DNA of 64,000 nt from Deltaproteobacteria bacterium (lineage in GTDB: Bacteria; Myxococcota_C; UBA6777): NCBI GenBank assembly GCA_002731275.1, contig PCBK01000044.1, forward strand, positions 20,399 through 84,398. Reading direction: 5' to 3'. The notes beneath the pieces were generated by a model. The model did not search any database and was not told the DNA's origin. It saw only the letters and a list, made by a program, of their open reading frames with translations. Position numbers and translations under genes: made by a program. This document shows positions 33,690 to 44,800 of the stretch, piece after piece (position 1 is the stretch's first letter; the number at the start of each line of letters is the position of its first letter).

Positions 33690-35459
33690 ACGGGGTTGGC
33701 ATGTTCCATTGACGCAGTTCATGTTGCTTCCACAGATGTTGCCACATGTTCCGCAGTTGTTCGGATCACCCATTAGATATGTGCATTTACCATCGCATAT
33801 GTCTGGAATCATCGATGGGCATTGAGTCGTACATATCCCGCTGGAGCAGGTCTTTCCGGAGGAACAGGCGTTTCCACAACTCCCACAATGGTTTTGAGCG
33901 CTGTTGAGGTCGGCACAGACGTTTCCACAGAGGGTGGTGCCGCGCGGACATGTTTGTGTGCATTGTCCTTTGGCACACAACTGACCACTTGGACATGTTT
34001 TTCCACAGACACCGCAGTTGCTACGGTCATTGCTGATGTCTACACACACATTGTTGCAGACGACTTGATGTGTTGGACAATTGAAGACGCATTTTCCACC
34101 CTGGCATGACGCGCCGTTGATACATTTGATCCCACAACCACCACAGTGGAGTGGGTGGGACGCTGTATCCACACAGCTGCCGTTACAAATGGCTTGTGAA
34201 CCACCTATACAGGGAGCATTACAGGAGCCGTTGACACACATCTTACCTGATGGGCATTTGTTGCCACACGCACCGCAGTGATCGTTGTCGTTTTGGACGT
34301 CGACACAGCGATTGTCGCATCGGGTCGTGACGGGCGAGCAAGTTTGAAAGCATTTTGCCTCATGACACACCCAACCTGATGGACATTGATTGCCACAACC
34401 ACCACAATTGTTTCGATCGTTTCTGTTGTCCACACAAGTACCACCACACTTGAGTAAGCCTGCGGGACAACTGATCGCACATAGGCCATCAAAGCAAAAT
34501 GAACCGCTGGGACATTGATTGCCGCAAGCGCCACAGTTGTTGGTGTCTTGTTTGATATCGGTGCAAGTGTTGTTGCACAAAACGGAGTTTGCTGCACATG
34601 GGAGTTCGCAAGAGCCGTTTTGACAACGCTCTCCCGCCTTACACGAGAGACTACATTGGCCGCAGTGACTGGCGTTGTTGCTGGTGTCTGTGCATTGGCC
34701 ATTGCAGTTGGTGAGACCTGAAGGACAAAGACAACTTCCATTGATGCAGGATGTGCCCCATGTGCATTGATTGCCACACGCTCCGCAGTTTGCGTTGTCA
34801 GTCTTTGTGTCGATGCACTTCGTACCACAACTTCGCTTTCCTGAAGGGCACACACATGTCCCACCATTACATGATTGTCCAGTTGGACATGTGTTTCCAC
34901 ACGTTCCGCAGTGGACAACGTTTGTGCTGGTATCAACACATTTCCCGTTGCATCGAGCGTTTCCATTGCTGCATGAAGTCGTGCAGGTGCCCTGAACACA
35001 AACAGCTCCTTGTCGACAAGCCTGCCCACAAGCGCCGCAGTTGTTCGTATCACTCGCCGTGTCGACACATACACCTCCACACAGCGTCTGTTGTTGGTTG
35101 CATGTGCTCACACATTTACCGGCTTGACACAGCTCACCTGTATTGCACTGCTTTCCACACGCACCACAGTGGCTCGTGTTGGTGCGCAATGAGACGCATA
35201 ATGTCCCACACATCGTCTCGCCACCGTTACATTGACAGCCTCCATTTACGCAGCTCTGTCCTGACGGACAAGCCGGGTCACACGTCTTTATTGTGCAGAG
35301 ATTTTGTGCATTACAGAAGGTGTTTGCTGAACAGTCGTCATTCCCTCGGCAGGGGAGTGGACCGGGAGAACATGCCGATGAGAGTGAGAGTCCAAACAAT
35401 AATATCCCAAGCAGGATAAAGCGACCTGACATGATAGAGTGTTGAAGAAGTGCTTGCAT
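33687..35459 (-). CDS. Cysteine-rich repeat lipoprotein (12 repeats)
   Basis: This 590-residue surface protein has a lipoprotein signal ending LSSAC (Cys near residue 30) and a mature part made of 12 near-identical modules of about 41 residues, each with the pattern CxGxCVDTxxDxxNCGxCGxxCxxGxxCxxGxC. Such repeats are abundant in myxobacterial genomes (sometimes mislabelled as tryptophan synthase) and are predicted to be disulfide-rich, extended extracellular modules. The tandem repeats make the gene prone to recombination and length variation. The ATG at 35459 has GAGGAAA nine bases upstream; an ATG five codons earlier has no ribosome site. Confidence 0.85.
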   Translation of the reverse strand: MQALLQHSIMSGRFILLGILLFGLSLSSACSPGPLPCRGNDDCSANTFCNAQNLCTIKTCDPACPSGQSCVNGGCQCNGGETMCGTLCVSLRTNTSHCGACGKQCNTGELCQAGKCVSTCNQQQTLCGGVCVDTASDTNNCGACGQACRQGAVCVQGTCTTSCSNGNARCNGKCVDTSTNVVHCGTCGNTCPTGQSCNGGTCVCPSGKRSCGTKCIDTKTDNANCGACGNQCTWGTSCINGSCLCPSGLTNCNGQCTDTSNNASHCGQCSLSCKAGERCQNGSCELPCAANSVLCNNTCTDIKQDTNNCGACGNQCPSGSFCFDGLCAISCPAGLLKCGGTCVDNRNDRNNCGGCGNQCPSGWVCHEAKCFQTCSPVTTRCDNRCVDVQNDNDHCGACGNKCPSGKMCVNGSCNAPCIGGSQAICNGSCVDTASHPLHCGGCGIKCINGASCQGGKCVFNCPTHQVVCNNVCVDISNDRSNCGVCGKTCPSGQLCAKGQCTQTCPRGTTLCGNVCADLNSAQNHCGSCGNACSSGKTCSSGICTTQCPSMIPDICDGKCTYLMGDPNNCGTCGNICGSNMNCVNGTCQPR

Positions 35460-35563
35460 CGCGTGTTTCCTCATATGTGAAAAGGGTGGGTGTTTCGGTT
35501 CGTATGTATATCTTGCGATCTTGATCAGTGGTTTGTTGTCTCAGACCTTTGGTGTCTTAGGCA

Positions 35564-37177
35564 TCAGAGCATCCATATAACGCCTATACTGACGTTGAGT
35601 GCGGGGGCAATGCGTACGATGTTTTGGTCAAAGAAGACAAACTGTGGGCCACCCGAGAGGGCCAGGCGAAAGGACAAATCGGGTCGAAAATAGTAATCCA
35701 AATTTCCAGTCAAACCTGCGACAAATCCAGCGTTCCAGAAGATCCCAGAGGGGCCTTGACGCAGCAGCAAGAGGGGTTCGAGATGCAGTCCACCCCATAA
35801 CCCCAATTGCCGTGTCGAGAAGCCCGTCCCAACCGCTAACTTGAACGAGATGTGGTGGGTCTGGTAGTCCAGCGCCAGGGCGTTGGCGAGTCCAAAGCGG
35901 TAGCCAATACCTGCACGCAGCCAGTGTCCCGAGCCCAAGAGCAGGCCAATTCCCATATTATTGAAGGTCATCTGTGAGAGGGGGTTGTACTGAAAGACAA
36001 CACCCCAGTGGGCTGAGTGTTGTCTCTCGCCTTTTTGGGTGTGGTGTTTGTTGGTGACGTGCTGCCAGGATAATTTTTTGGGCGTGATGTTGGTGCGTGT
36101 CTGTGTTCGCATGTCGATGGTCTGTTGCCCCAGCCATTTGTGGAGGCGCACGTTGACCTGATAGACACCTTTATTTACACCGATCTCAACGGACTTTCCT
36201 GGGGATTTGTAAAAGTCCTGTACGAGCTGCCCTTGGCGGTACAAAAAGATATGGCCTTTGAGCGCGTGAGCAAAGACCATGTGAGAAGGTGCTCTTCTTA
36301 GAAAACTTATATACAGTGGTCCTTGCCCCCGCAAGTTAAGCTGATGGGAAGGGCGCTGAACTTCGACGTTGTGACGTGATGAACGAGAGAGTGTTTGTTG
36401 GTAGACATATTGATGGATCTCGCCGAATGATACGCGCTGATCTTTGTTTTTATCGGCGGCACCTCGGAGTCCTGCGAGCAGGCTGGAGGTGAAGAGAGAG
36501 CTCTTGATCGTGTCGGATTCGTAAGAGCGACCATTTGCTTCGGAGGAGGTGAGGATTGCGACGCCGCGTGTGCGAAGATCGTCGATAGGGCGCCAACGTA
36601 TCGAACGCAGACGTTTCGCACCCTTTGCGCGCAGGATTCTGCCACTGTAACACGAGTCGATCAACATAATCCGTACACGCGCAGATAGGCTCCGTGCAAA
36701 ACGCCGGACCTCCGCAAAGGGCAGCGTATCATTGCCAAGCTGAAAGTGCTGCTTGCGTGCGTGTCCCGAGTAATAGAACAAAAAGATACTGTTGCGATGA
36801 GCGCGTCGAAAGAGGTGACGGATATGCTTCATGGTAATTCGGACTTGCTGGACACTTGGAGATAGCATGAGTTTGATCTGGTTGGACTTGTACCCTCCGA
36901 GCTGTCGAAGAACACGTGCCACTTTTTTGGCATCGTCTTGTGCAAAGCGCAGCCCCGGCAGATAGCGGTCACCTCGATTGTGTCCGATCAACAAAGCGTA
37001 TCGTTGGATGGTCTGTTTGTGAGACGACGCATCCACAGACGAAGAGGACGTGAGGACACATAGCACACACGTCAACATGATGAGCACCCAAGTGAAGGCC
37101 CTCTTGCCCGTCTGGATCGTCCTCTGGCTGCCTGATTTGTCGCAAGCATATGTCGAGAAGCTGTTTGTGTGGCTCAT
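35564..37177 (-). CDS. Caspase-like (C14) protein with beta-barrel-like C-terminus
   Basis: The 537-residue product has a signal/membrane segment (about 29-50), then a metacaspase/caspase-like domain with the catalytic His in FYYSGHA (His near 139) and Cys in LIDSCYSG (Cys near 176). The final 150 residues alternate hydrophobic and polar positions with many Gly and aromatic residues (for example WLRAGIGYRFGLA), like half of an outer-membrane beta barrel. The protein is therefore probably periplasmic or outer-membrane linked. It is the last gene of a three-gene operon, starting with an ATGA overlap with the gene before it, downstream of an ECF sigma factor. Confidence 0.8.
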   Translation of the reverse strand: MSHTNSFSTYACDKSGSQRTIQTGKRAFTWVLIMLTCVLCVLTSSSSVDASSHKQTIQRYALLIGHNRGDRYLPGLRFAQDDAKKVARVLRQLGGYKSNQIKLMLSPSVQQVRITMKHIRHLFRRAHRNSIFLFYYSGHARKQHFQLGNDTLPFAEVRRFARSLSARVRIMLIDSCYSGRILRAKGAKRLRSIRWRPIDDLRTRGVAILTSSEANGRSYESDTIKSSLFTSSLLAGLRGAADKNKDQRVSFGEIHQYVYQQTLSRSSRHNVEVQRPSHQLNLRGQGPLYISFLRRAPSHMVFAHALKGHIFLYRQGQLVQDFYKSPGKSVEIGVNKGVYQVNVRLHKWLGQQTIDMRTQTRTNITPKKLSWQHVTNKHHTQKGERQHSAHWGVVFQYNPLSQMTFNNMGIGLLLGSGHWLRAGIGYRFGLANALALDYQTHHISFKLAVGTGFSTRQLGLWGGLHLEPLLLLRQGPSGIFWNAGFVAGLTGNLDYYFRPDLSFRLALSGGPQFVFFDQNIVRIAPALNVSIGVIWML

Positions 37178-38055
37178 TTGTTTTCTTTGTGTTGGGGGGT
37201 GTGTTGACGTTTGGTCAACAGCCAACTTTGTTGGTGAATACATCGCGACATTGGGAGCGTCTTGAGCGATTGAATCGAGCGCTCGCGCAATTGCTCTCGC
37301 AATGTTTGTTGAAATATCCGATAGGAGAGTGGTTGCTGTGTGATGCAGACGTAGATGCGCTCGGCTTCTTTGGCGTCGTCGAGGATGGCTCCATCAGGAA
37401 GGACGAGTGTTTTGCCTTCCGGTGCGGCTTGTAGAGGGAAGGCACGTCCCGAGGCGTCTGGATAGAGAGGGCTAAGTTGTCCTCTTTGGTCGCTCATAAA
37501 GAGCTGGAGATACGCTCTCTGTTTGGTCCTGTAGTGCGCTGTAAAACGCAACTGATCGTCCGCTTGGACAAATGTATTCGCTGCGCCCTTTTGGGAGACA
37601 CCCCCTCGTCTGTAAAAAAATGAGAACGAAAACGATGGTGTGTGATGCGCTCGCTTTGTCATGCTTGCCCCTTTGGGCCGTAGCGCCGAGCGACCTGTGA
37701 GAGGCTTGTTAGAGGAGGTTGAAGGCTGCGTCAGCCAATGTGTTGGGACGCTCAAAAAGAGCACGGCGCAAGCGGCTACGGCGAGCAGGGGGTAGAGACG
37801 TCTGCTCGCTGTGTTGGAGCGTGGCCGTTCGGCTTGTCCTCCTTCGAGGACCTGCAATTGGGGTCCATCCCACAGAGCATCGGGAAGGGATGGCTGTTGT
37901 TGTGCGAGTTGTTCGCCTCTTGTGAGGAGCGCTCTCAGCTTGGTTTCGTCTGACGCTGTGAAGTCAGGCGCTTGCGTTGTGTCCTGTGGTGGGGTGTCTT
38001 CTTCGAGGTGAAGAAGATCGTGTTGGAGACGTGTTTGTGGATCGTGTCGATTCAT
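37174..38055 (-). CDS. Membrane protein with DUF4384-like domain (possible anti-sigma factor)
   Basis: This 293-residue protein is acidic and helical at the N-terminus (about 1-85), has one transmembrane helix (about 88-107, LYPLLAVAACAVLFLSV), and ends in a DUF4384-like beta domain (RLRFTAHYRTKQRAYLQLF-type segment, SPLYPDASGRAFPLQA, TLVLPDGAILDD). It starts with an ATGA overlap on the ECF sigma gene and GGAGAA upstream, and its stop overlaps the caspase start. Position and topology suggest a membrane-bound anti-sigma or sensor that controls the sigma factor; I see no classical zinc-binding anti-sigma motif. Confidence 0.7.
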   Translation of the reverse strand: MNRHDPQTRLQHDLLHLEEDTPPQDTTQAPDFTASDETKLRALLTRGEQLAQQQPSLPDALWDGPQLQVLEGGQAERPRSNTASRRLYPLLAVAACAVLFLSVPTHWLTQPSTSSNKPLTGRSALRPKGASMTKRAHHTPSFSFSFFYRRGGVSQKGAANTFVQADDQLRFTAHYRTKQRAYLQLFMSDQRGQLSPLYPDASGRAFPLQAAPEGKTLVLPDGAILDDAKEAERIYVCITQQPLSYRIFQQTLREQLRERSIQSLKTLPMSRCIHQQSWLLTKRQHTPQHKENK

Positions 38056-38576
38056 ACTTGGTTCTCCGAATGGGTGGACAAGAACACGCGTAATCTCTTC
38101 AGCGCTGCGCGGGTCCGTTTCCAGACCGTGTTTCTGTGCAGCCCGTGCTGTGTGGCGAGTTCTTCCCATGTCATACCTTCGATATATCTGCCAAACAGGA
38201 TCGAGATGTCCTGTGGTTGTTCTTGTGAGAGGGCCTCTTGCAAGCTCAGACGTGTCTCTGCGTCGAGTGTTGTGGAGGCAGAGTGAAAGAGTTCGTAGAG
38301 ACGTTCTTCTTGCACGTCAACGCGTCTAAATGTCTGGTAGGTCCGGTGAAAGTTGCTCGTGCGCCATTTGATGAGTCGGCGTAACAGGCCGCGTGGGTCT
38401 TCGACCTGGAACCGCTCGAAGTGACGGTAGATGTCGTACCAAACGAGTGATTCCACTTCGCCGACATCGCCTGCAGAAGACAACTGAGAGGCCGCGATGT
38501 GATGAACAAATCGCTGGTGTTCTTTGTAAAATGAGCGAAATTCGGCTTCCACGCTTGATCCTATGTTGGCGTCCAT
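38052..38576 (-). CDS. ECF-type RNA polymerase sigma factor
   Basis: The 174-residue protein has the two sigma regions of an ECF factor: sigma2-like helices (about 10-85, ending in DPRGLLRRLIKWRTSNF) and a sigma4 helix-turn-helix (about 118-165, MTWEELATQHGLHRNTVWKRTRAALKRL). Length fits ECF sigmas (about 170-200). It probably directs transcription of its own operon with the DUF4384-like and caspase-like genes in response to an envelope signal. The ribosome site is weak (ACAAAAGA), suggesting low expression. It is divergent from the giant membrane protein gene. Confidence 0.85.
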   Translation of the reverse strand: MDANIGSSVEAEFRSFYKEHQRFVHHIAASQLSSAGDVGEVESLVWYDIYRHFERFQVEDPRGLLRRLIKWRTSNFHRTYQTFRRVDVQEERLYELFHSASTTLDAETRLSLQEALSQEQPQDISILFGRYIEGMTWEELATQHGLHRNTVWKRTRAALKRLRVFLSTHSENQV

Positions 38577-38828
38577 TCTTTTGTGATCACGTTGTACCCT
38601 GTCAACACAGGGAGCGCATGGATCTGCACACCTGCGTGGTCACTTTTTTTTGTGGATGTGTAACATCTTGTTGTTTCTGTATCATTTTGTTCATTGTGGG
38701 GGCATGCTTTTTGCCGCGCTATGACATCCTGCATGTTGTTTTCCTTGGCAATTCCGATACACTTGTGCGCATACTTGAAACGACTCTCTGAACGTGCCTG
38801 GATATCCGACCTCTCCTCGGAGCGAAAA

Positions 38829-41800
38829 ATGTTTTGTGTTGTATGTCTACGTCAATTCGAAGATCGCTGTGATACATGTCCTTCGGTGCCCAATGTACCA
38901 CCCGGTTTTCTTCCCTCCACGCGCTCGCTGATTGAGATTGAAAAACGTCAATTTTTGCTCGATGCGTTGGCTCTTTGGGTACATAAAGGCCTCGTCTCTC
39001 CGAGGTTACGCAAAGAGTTGTCGATGCCATATCTCACACAACTGCATTTTATCAGGCCACGGATCTGGAGTGATTTACCAGCGCCTACAGAGGCATGGCT
39101 GCGTCGAGAAGTCGGAGAAAACGCACCCTTTCCATCGATCAAGATCACCATCAACGAGCCTCAGCGTCGCGTCCCTCCGTTACCACCTGCACCACCACCT
39201 CTTGCTGTGATCAAGCCACCACAAGTGCGCGTTCGACCTTCCTCTTTGCGTCCGTCATCCGATGAGCGCTTGTTGTCTGTCCGTACGACACCTCCTCCTG
39301 GGATAGCAGTAGAGGTGTCTGAGACCCTGGAGACTCCCTACACGAATGTGCCTCCTCCCATCCCCTCCACGCTCAAAGAGAGCAACATTCCTCGTTTGTA
39401 CGTCCGCGCGCTCGAATCACAACAGGCCATCCCTGTACGCAACAAATCCTTCGGTGCCAGCGCCGAGGAAGAACTGCCTTTTGTACTGACCCCTCCCGCC
39501 CGGCCTGCACTGGAAGCCGATCTCTTTATCGAGTCAAATGACGCGCTAGACGAGATCGGAGATATGGACACACTCGAAGAAGTCGAAGCCATCTCTTCGC
39601 TCGATCGACCCAACGATATCCAGGCGCTGCTCCCCAACATCAAACCCTCATCGCTCCGCCCTCGGACCAGGCAACCCACTCCTCGTGAAGAGGCCATCAC
39701 GTTAGAAGTCGAGAAGATTAAACCCAACACCCACCATGAACTCGACGCACCACTTCACGAGCTCGATCCGCCAAAGTCCGCGAGTCTTCGTATGCCAAAA
39801 CATGCATACAAGACGACTCCCTCAGCGACAGACAGCCAACCTCTTCATGAGCTCGATCTACCTGCCAAAACAACGTTGAAAGAGGCGCAAGAGCAGCGTG
39901 ATGCACACGCTCTCACCGAACAAGAAGTCGCCGAACAAGAAGTCGCCGAGCAAGAAGTCGCAGGGGAGGTGTCTGAGCATGTCTCCGTGCGCCTGGAGAA
40001 TGTCGCGAGTGAAGAGGAGCTAGAAGCGCCGAAAGAAGAGGCTGAGACACCCAGTGAGGAGCTTGAAGAGCCTTTGGAGAGCGCAGAGACACAGGAGACT
40101 GCGCAAGAAGAAGCGGCTGATGTGGACGCTCTCGGTGATGTGATGGGGAGCGTTGTGGGTGGGGATCTGCTCGACGTTGTGCCATCTTTTGAGGAGGGGC
40201 AGCGCAGCGCGCCTGCACACAGTGAGGTGCTGGAGCATTCGACATGGTCGCGTTACTTGAAACCCTTCTTGACGCAGTATTGGTTGTATTTTGTCGGGAT
40301 GTTTTTGGTGCTCGCGAGTGGTTTTTATCTGTTGTCTTTGGCCTGGACAGGGCTGGGGCAGGTGATGAGGCAGGTCGTGATCTGGTCGGGTCTGTGCCTG
40401 GGTGCAGGTTCATTTGCAGGCGCTGGAAGTTTGGTTGTGCGTCGTTTGGAGCTTGAACAGGCAGGTAAGTTGTTCTGGCTTGTGGGTGTGGGCTTATTGG
40501 GGCCGGCGGGGATCGCGCTGGGCAAGCTGCTCCCTGACGCGCCACTGCTTGCGAGCGGTTTATGGGCTGCATCTCTTGCTGGTGGGTGGGGTTTCTCTCG
40601 TTATTGGCGTCCTCGCGTCTCAAAGCAGGCCGGCTCGTTTGCTTGGGGGACATGGGGGGTGCTCTTTTCATCGTTGGTGTTTGTGCCTTCGTTGGGGGGC
40701 ATTGCGACGATCCTGGCTTGCTATCTGGGGGCGTGGTTGTTGCTGCAACAGATCCGCGCTGTGCCGTGGTTTCAGTCTGCGCGTAAGCGGCGTTGGACGC
40801 GGTGGTTTGAACTGTCCTTCGAAGGGGAGCGTGAGAAGCCCGACTTTTGGGAGCATTTTTTCTTTTTGTTACCGGGTGTCTACCTCTTTATGTTGATGGT
40901 CGCGTGGTTGATCTGGGGGGGATTGTTGCACGGCTCTTTGGATCCGGCGATGTGGTGGAATGGTCCTTGGAGATGGTTTGGTCCACTTGGTGTGATGTTG
41001 GGCTGGTGCATGATGGCATTTGCCGAAGTCTCTGAGGTTGGGGCAACAGACACGAAGCAGACCTATTCTGTGTGGCTTGTGTGGGCGCTGCTGCTTGGTG
41101 CAGCTGGTTGTGTTATCAGTATACAGGCTCCCTTTGTGTTGGCCGTTGCTGCGGCTGGTTATGTGTTGTTGACGCTCTCTATTGCGTGGACATGGCCGAA
41201 GAAAGCGTTCTTTTGGCTCGCCGGTGTGGCGACTTTTGTGGCGCACCTTGGTCTCGTGATGGGGCTGAACGTGTCGTTTTTTGGTGGCGCGTCGCTCTCT
41301 CATCAATGGACAGGGATCTGGTTATTGCCTTATCTTGTCGCGCTGTTTGGGGGGGTTCAGTGGTTGAAGAGGCATGGTCGAGAGGAGGGCAAGCAAGTAT
41401 GGGAGCAGCTATGGCTTGTCGTATCGATCGCAGGGGTGATGTGGTTGTTACTGGGGACACAGTGGCTATTGAAGATCTGGCTGCTCGTTGTGCCGGTCTA
41501 TATCGGCGCGTACTTTGCGCTGTGTGCGTTGTTTGCTCGAAAGAGCGTTGGGTATCTCGCGTTGGCGACGCTCGCGACGTGGGTCTTCTTTGGTTTTGTT
41601 TACGTACATAACACCGTACAGGTCGCAGGTGCCGTCGCGTCATTGCTCGTGTTGTTCCTTTGTTGGTCTGGCGCGCGTTGGCTCGAATCACAGAGAGCAT
41701 TTCGTTCTTTACAAGAAGTTCTCGATGATGCGATGGCCCTAGGGATACCGGTGTTGCTATTATGGGGATCTCATCCTCTCCTTGTGGGTTGGATTGGGAA

Positions 41801-44800
41801 GGGAGCGGTGGCACCTTCCTCTTTGTGGATTGTCGCGGACATCGCTCTGTTGGTGTACGGTGGTCTCTTGTTGTGGTTGAGTCTGGCGACGGGCCGACGG
41901 GGATGGACATATGTGGGGTTGGGTGTCTTTGCCTTGGGGAGTGTGCTGCTCAAGAGCGAGCTCCCTCATTGGTTGGGGTTGACCATTCGTCCGTGGTTAT
42001 CGAATGTCGTGTTGTTTGCGGTCGCGTTGTTGTTGTTTGAGCTTGCGTTGACATGGGACGCAAAGAGTCGTGAATTGGATGACCGTCTGGGTCTGTTGTG
42101 GTTGGGCAAGCGTCTGGGGCCACCGAGCTATTTGTTGTATATGCCTTTGGTACAGACGTCATGTGTGGTGACGCTGGTGGGGTTGGTGCAGCTGCATCTG
42201 ATCACGCTCCCCTGGATGATTGCAGCGGTGTCGTGGCTGCTTGCGTGTAGTTTTTTCGTCAGGGTTGGGACCGCGTTGCCTTCGCGTGCCTTTGGTGTTG
42301 TGTTTGTAGGGGTGTACTTTCTGGGTGTCACACAGCTCTCTTACCTGTGGAATGAAGGGCGTTTGCTGTCTCTTCTTGGGTGGGGAGAGGTGTGGTTATT
42401 TGCGACACTTGTGTTGGTGTGTGGAGTCTTTTTGTTCGAGCGTTTGGTGCGGGGGATGGTGCCACAGATATTGGTCGCTCCTGTGGGGAGCGAGCGTACA
42501 CTACCGCCTTCAGGTCCTGTACGTGGTGAGTTCTTGTACTGGTCGGAGTGGATGTCACCGATCGCCAATTTGTTGCCATTGATTGCGTTGGTTTTGTTTG
42601 TCGGGTGGCTGGGTGTCCTCGCGGGATACTGGGGGGATGCTCCATCTGTGCAGGGGATGATGTGGTCTTCTGTGATGTGGGTTGAATTTGCGCTGGTATT
42701 TGGTGTGCTTGCGGTGTTGTTTGGCCAGCGTTGGTTTGTGGTGTTGATGGCGAGCGCGTTGTTTGGCGTTGTGAGTGCGCTGTCGACGTTATTTGTGGCG
42801 TCGTGGGAGAGCTGGATCGTCGTGTCATGTGCGCTTGTGTTTGGATATGGCGTCGGTCGTCACCGTGGGTGGCGTGCCTTCGAGTCGTTGGGGTATCTTC
42901 CGGGGCTCTGGGATGGTTGGCGTGATACGTCGACAGCCCGTGGTGATATGTTGTGGGGGAAGGGGCTACGTGATGCCGCGCTGCTCAATTCATTCGGTGT
43001 GATGGTGTGGGCGATTCATTCGTGGCTTATGTATCCTGTCTCTGTCGGTTGGTTGACGTTGGCGGGAGTGCTATGTGGTGTGCCCTTTATGTGGGGGGCT
43101 GTTCGTCGTCAGGCGTTACCCGGTGCGCGGGCCCAATACTCTCTTGGTTGGGCGTGTTGGGGGTTCTCTTTGTGGGCGCTTGGGATGGATGGCTTCGTGT
43201 ACTTTTCGCTCCCCGTACCTCCGCTACAAGGTGCAGCATTGTCCCTTATTGGTGCGCTTTTGGTGTTGTTGTTCGCGAAGATCGTCTGGTTGGAGAGGCG
43301 CGCTGTGTTGTGGGATGCGATCGTGAAGGGAGAGCTGGATATCTTCTCCCCATCGGCCGCGTGGAAGGATATGGACAAGGCCGATGAGGTCTTGTTGTGG
43401 CAGTCATGGCAGCAGTGGATGGAGATCGGCTATGTCGCCGCTGCTGGTTTGGTCTTCGTCGAGTGGATGTGGGGAAGGCAGCCTTTGATGGAGCTGCCTT
43501 TCTTCTTGATGTTGCCTCTGCTCGTACAATTGATTGTGCGGCCAAGTCGCGTTGTCTTTTCGATCACTGTCGCACTTGGGGCGCTGTTTTGGTGGACCAA
43601 CGCGTTACCCTCTGGTTGGTTGGTCGGTGATCTCTTGTTGCCACCGGGAGCAGCCGCGCTCCTGGCCTGGATGACGGCGGTGTTGTTTGTGCTGAGGGGG
43701 TGGACGCGCTGGGTTGATAGTGATGAGCCCACAGAAGGGCGCCTGACACAAGACTGGATGTTAGCGGCGTTGTTGCTCTTTGGTGCAGGTTGTATGGCGG
43801 CTGCGTTGGATGTCATCTTTATTTTGGACTTGAAGCTGTGGCCTTTTCACGGTTGGGTGCTTGGTTTGCTCGCCGCGTCGGGATGTTATTACGTCGCGAT
43901 GTCTTGGAGTCAATTGCAAGGCGCGTCCTTGCTCTCCTCTGACTGGGAGAAGCGCTTTGCTCATGTCGGGGCATTCTCTTCCACACCAGGAACACGTTCA
44001 CAGTGGGAGCTACTGGGGGAGACGCTGAAGGTCGCCTTTGCCTTCTCGACGTTGGCAGTGTGCATCTTGCTCTTGGTGGGGATGCGGTATCAAGGCGCGA
44101 TCCTCGAACATCTGCCCTGGTTGTCGTTGTTACCATTTGCGGCGGTCCAGTTGCAGAGGCCGAGCCGTGCGTATGCAGTCCTTGTGGTCATCGGGTCGTT
44201 GGCGTTTTGGTTGTTGGGTCTCTTGGAGGCCTGGATCGCGGCGTCGTTGATGGTGGGAGCGTCTGTGGTGTTCTTGTGGCAGGCGTGGTCGTTGTGGCGC
44301 CTGGATGTCCGTGCATTTGAATTCATGAGACCCTGGACTCTTGGTGCGTTTGGAGCGTCTCTGGCGATCTGTGTGTGGTCTTATCTTCCGATCTTGTCTT
44401 TGTGGGGCTATACCCTTGAACATTGGGCGTTGGCGGCGTGGGCTGCGATCCTCTGTGCGGCGTTTTACAGGGGCTTGATGTTGTGTTTGGGGATGTTTCT
44501 TCGTCGTGAAGATCGAGATGTGCCGTGGGGGGGCTTTGCGTCTGTTGAGATGACACAGACACCCTGGAAGCTGTTGTGGGATACAAGCTGGTATGGATTC
44601 CTTTATGTCGGTCTGCTCGGGAGTGGATTGGCGCTGAAGGTGTGTGTGGAAGCGTTCCCCGATACACTCGACGTCTGGTTGATATTTGCAGCGGCGTCGG
44701 TGTTTTTGTTCGATGTCAGTCGCACCCCCAACAAGGCGTCTATCTCGATCTCTTCGGGACTTTTGGTGTTGTTTGTGTATGTGCAAGCGAGCCTTGTGAC

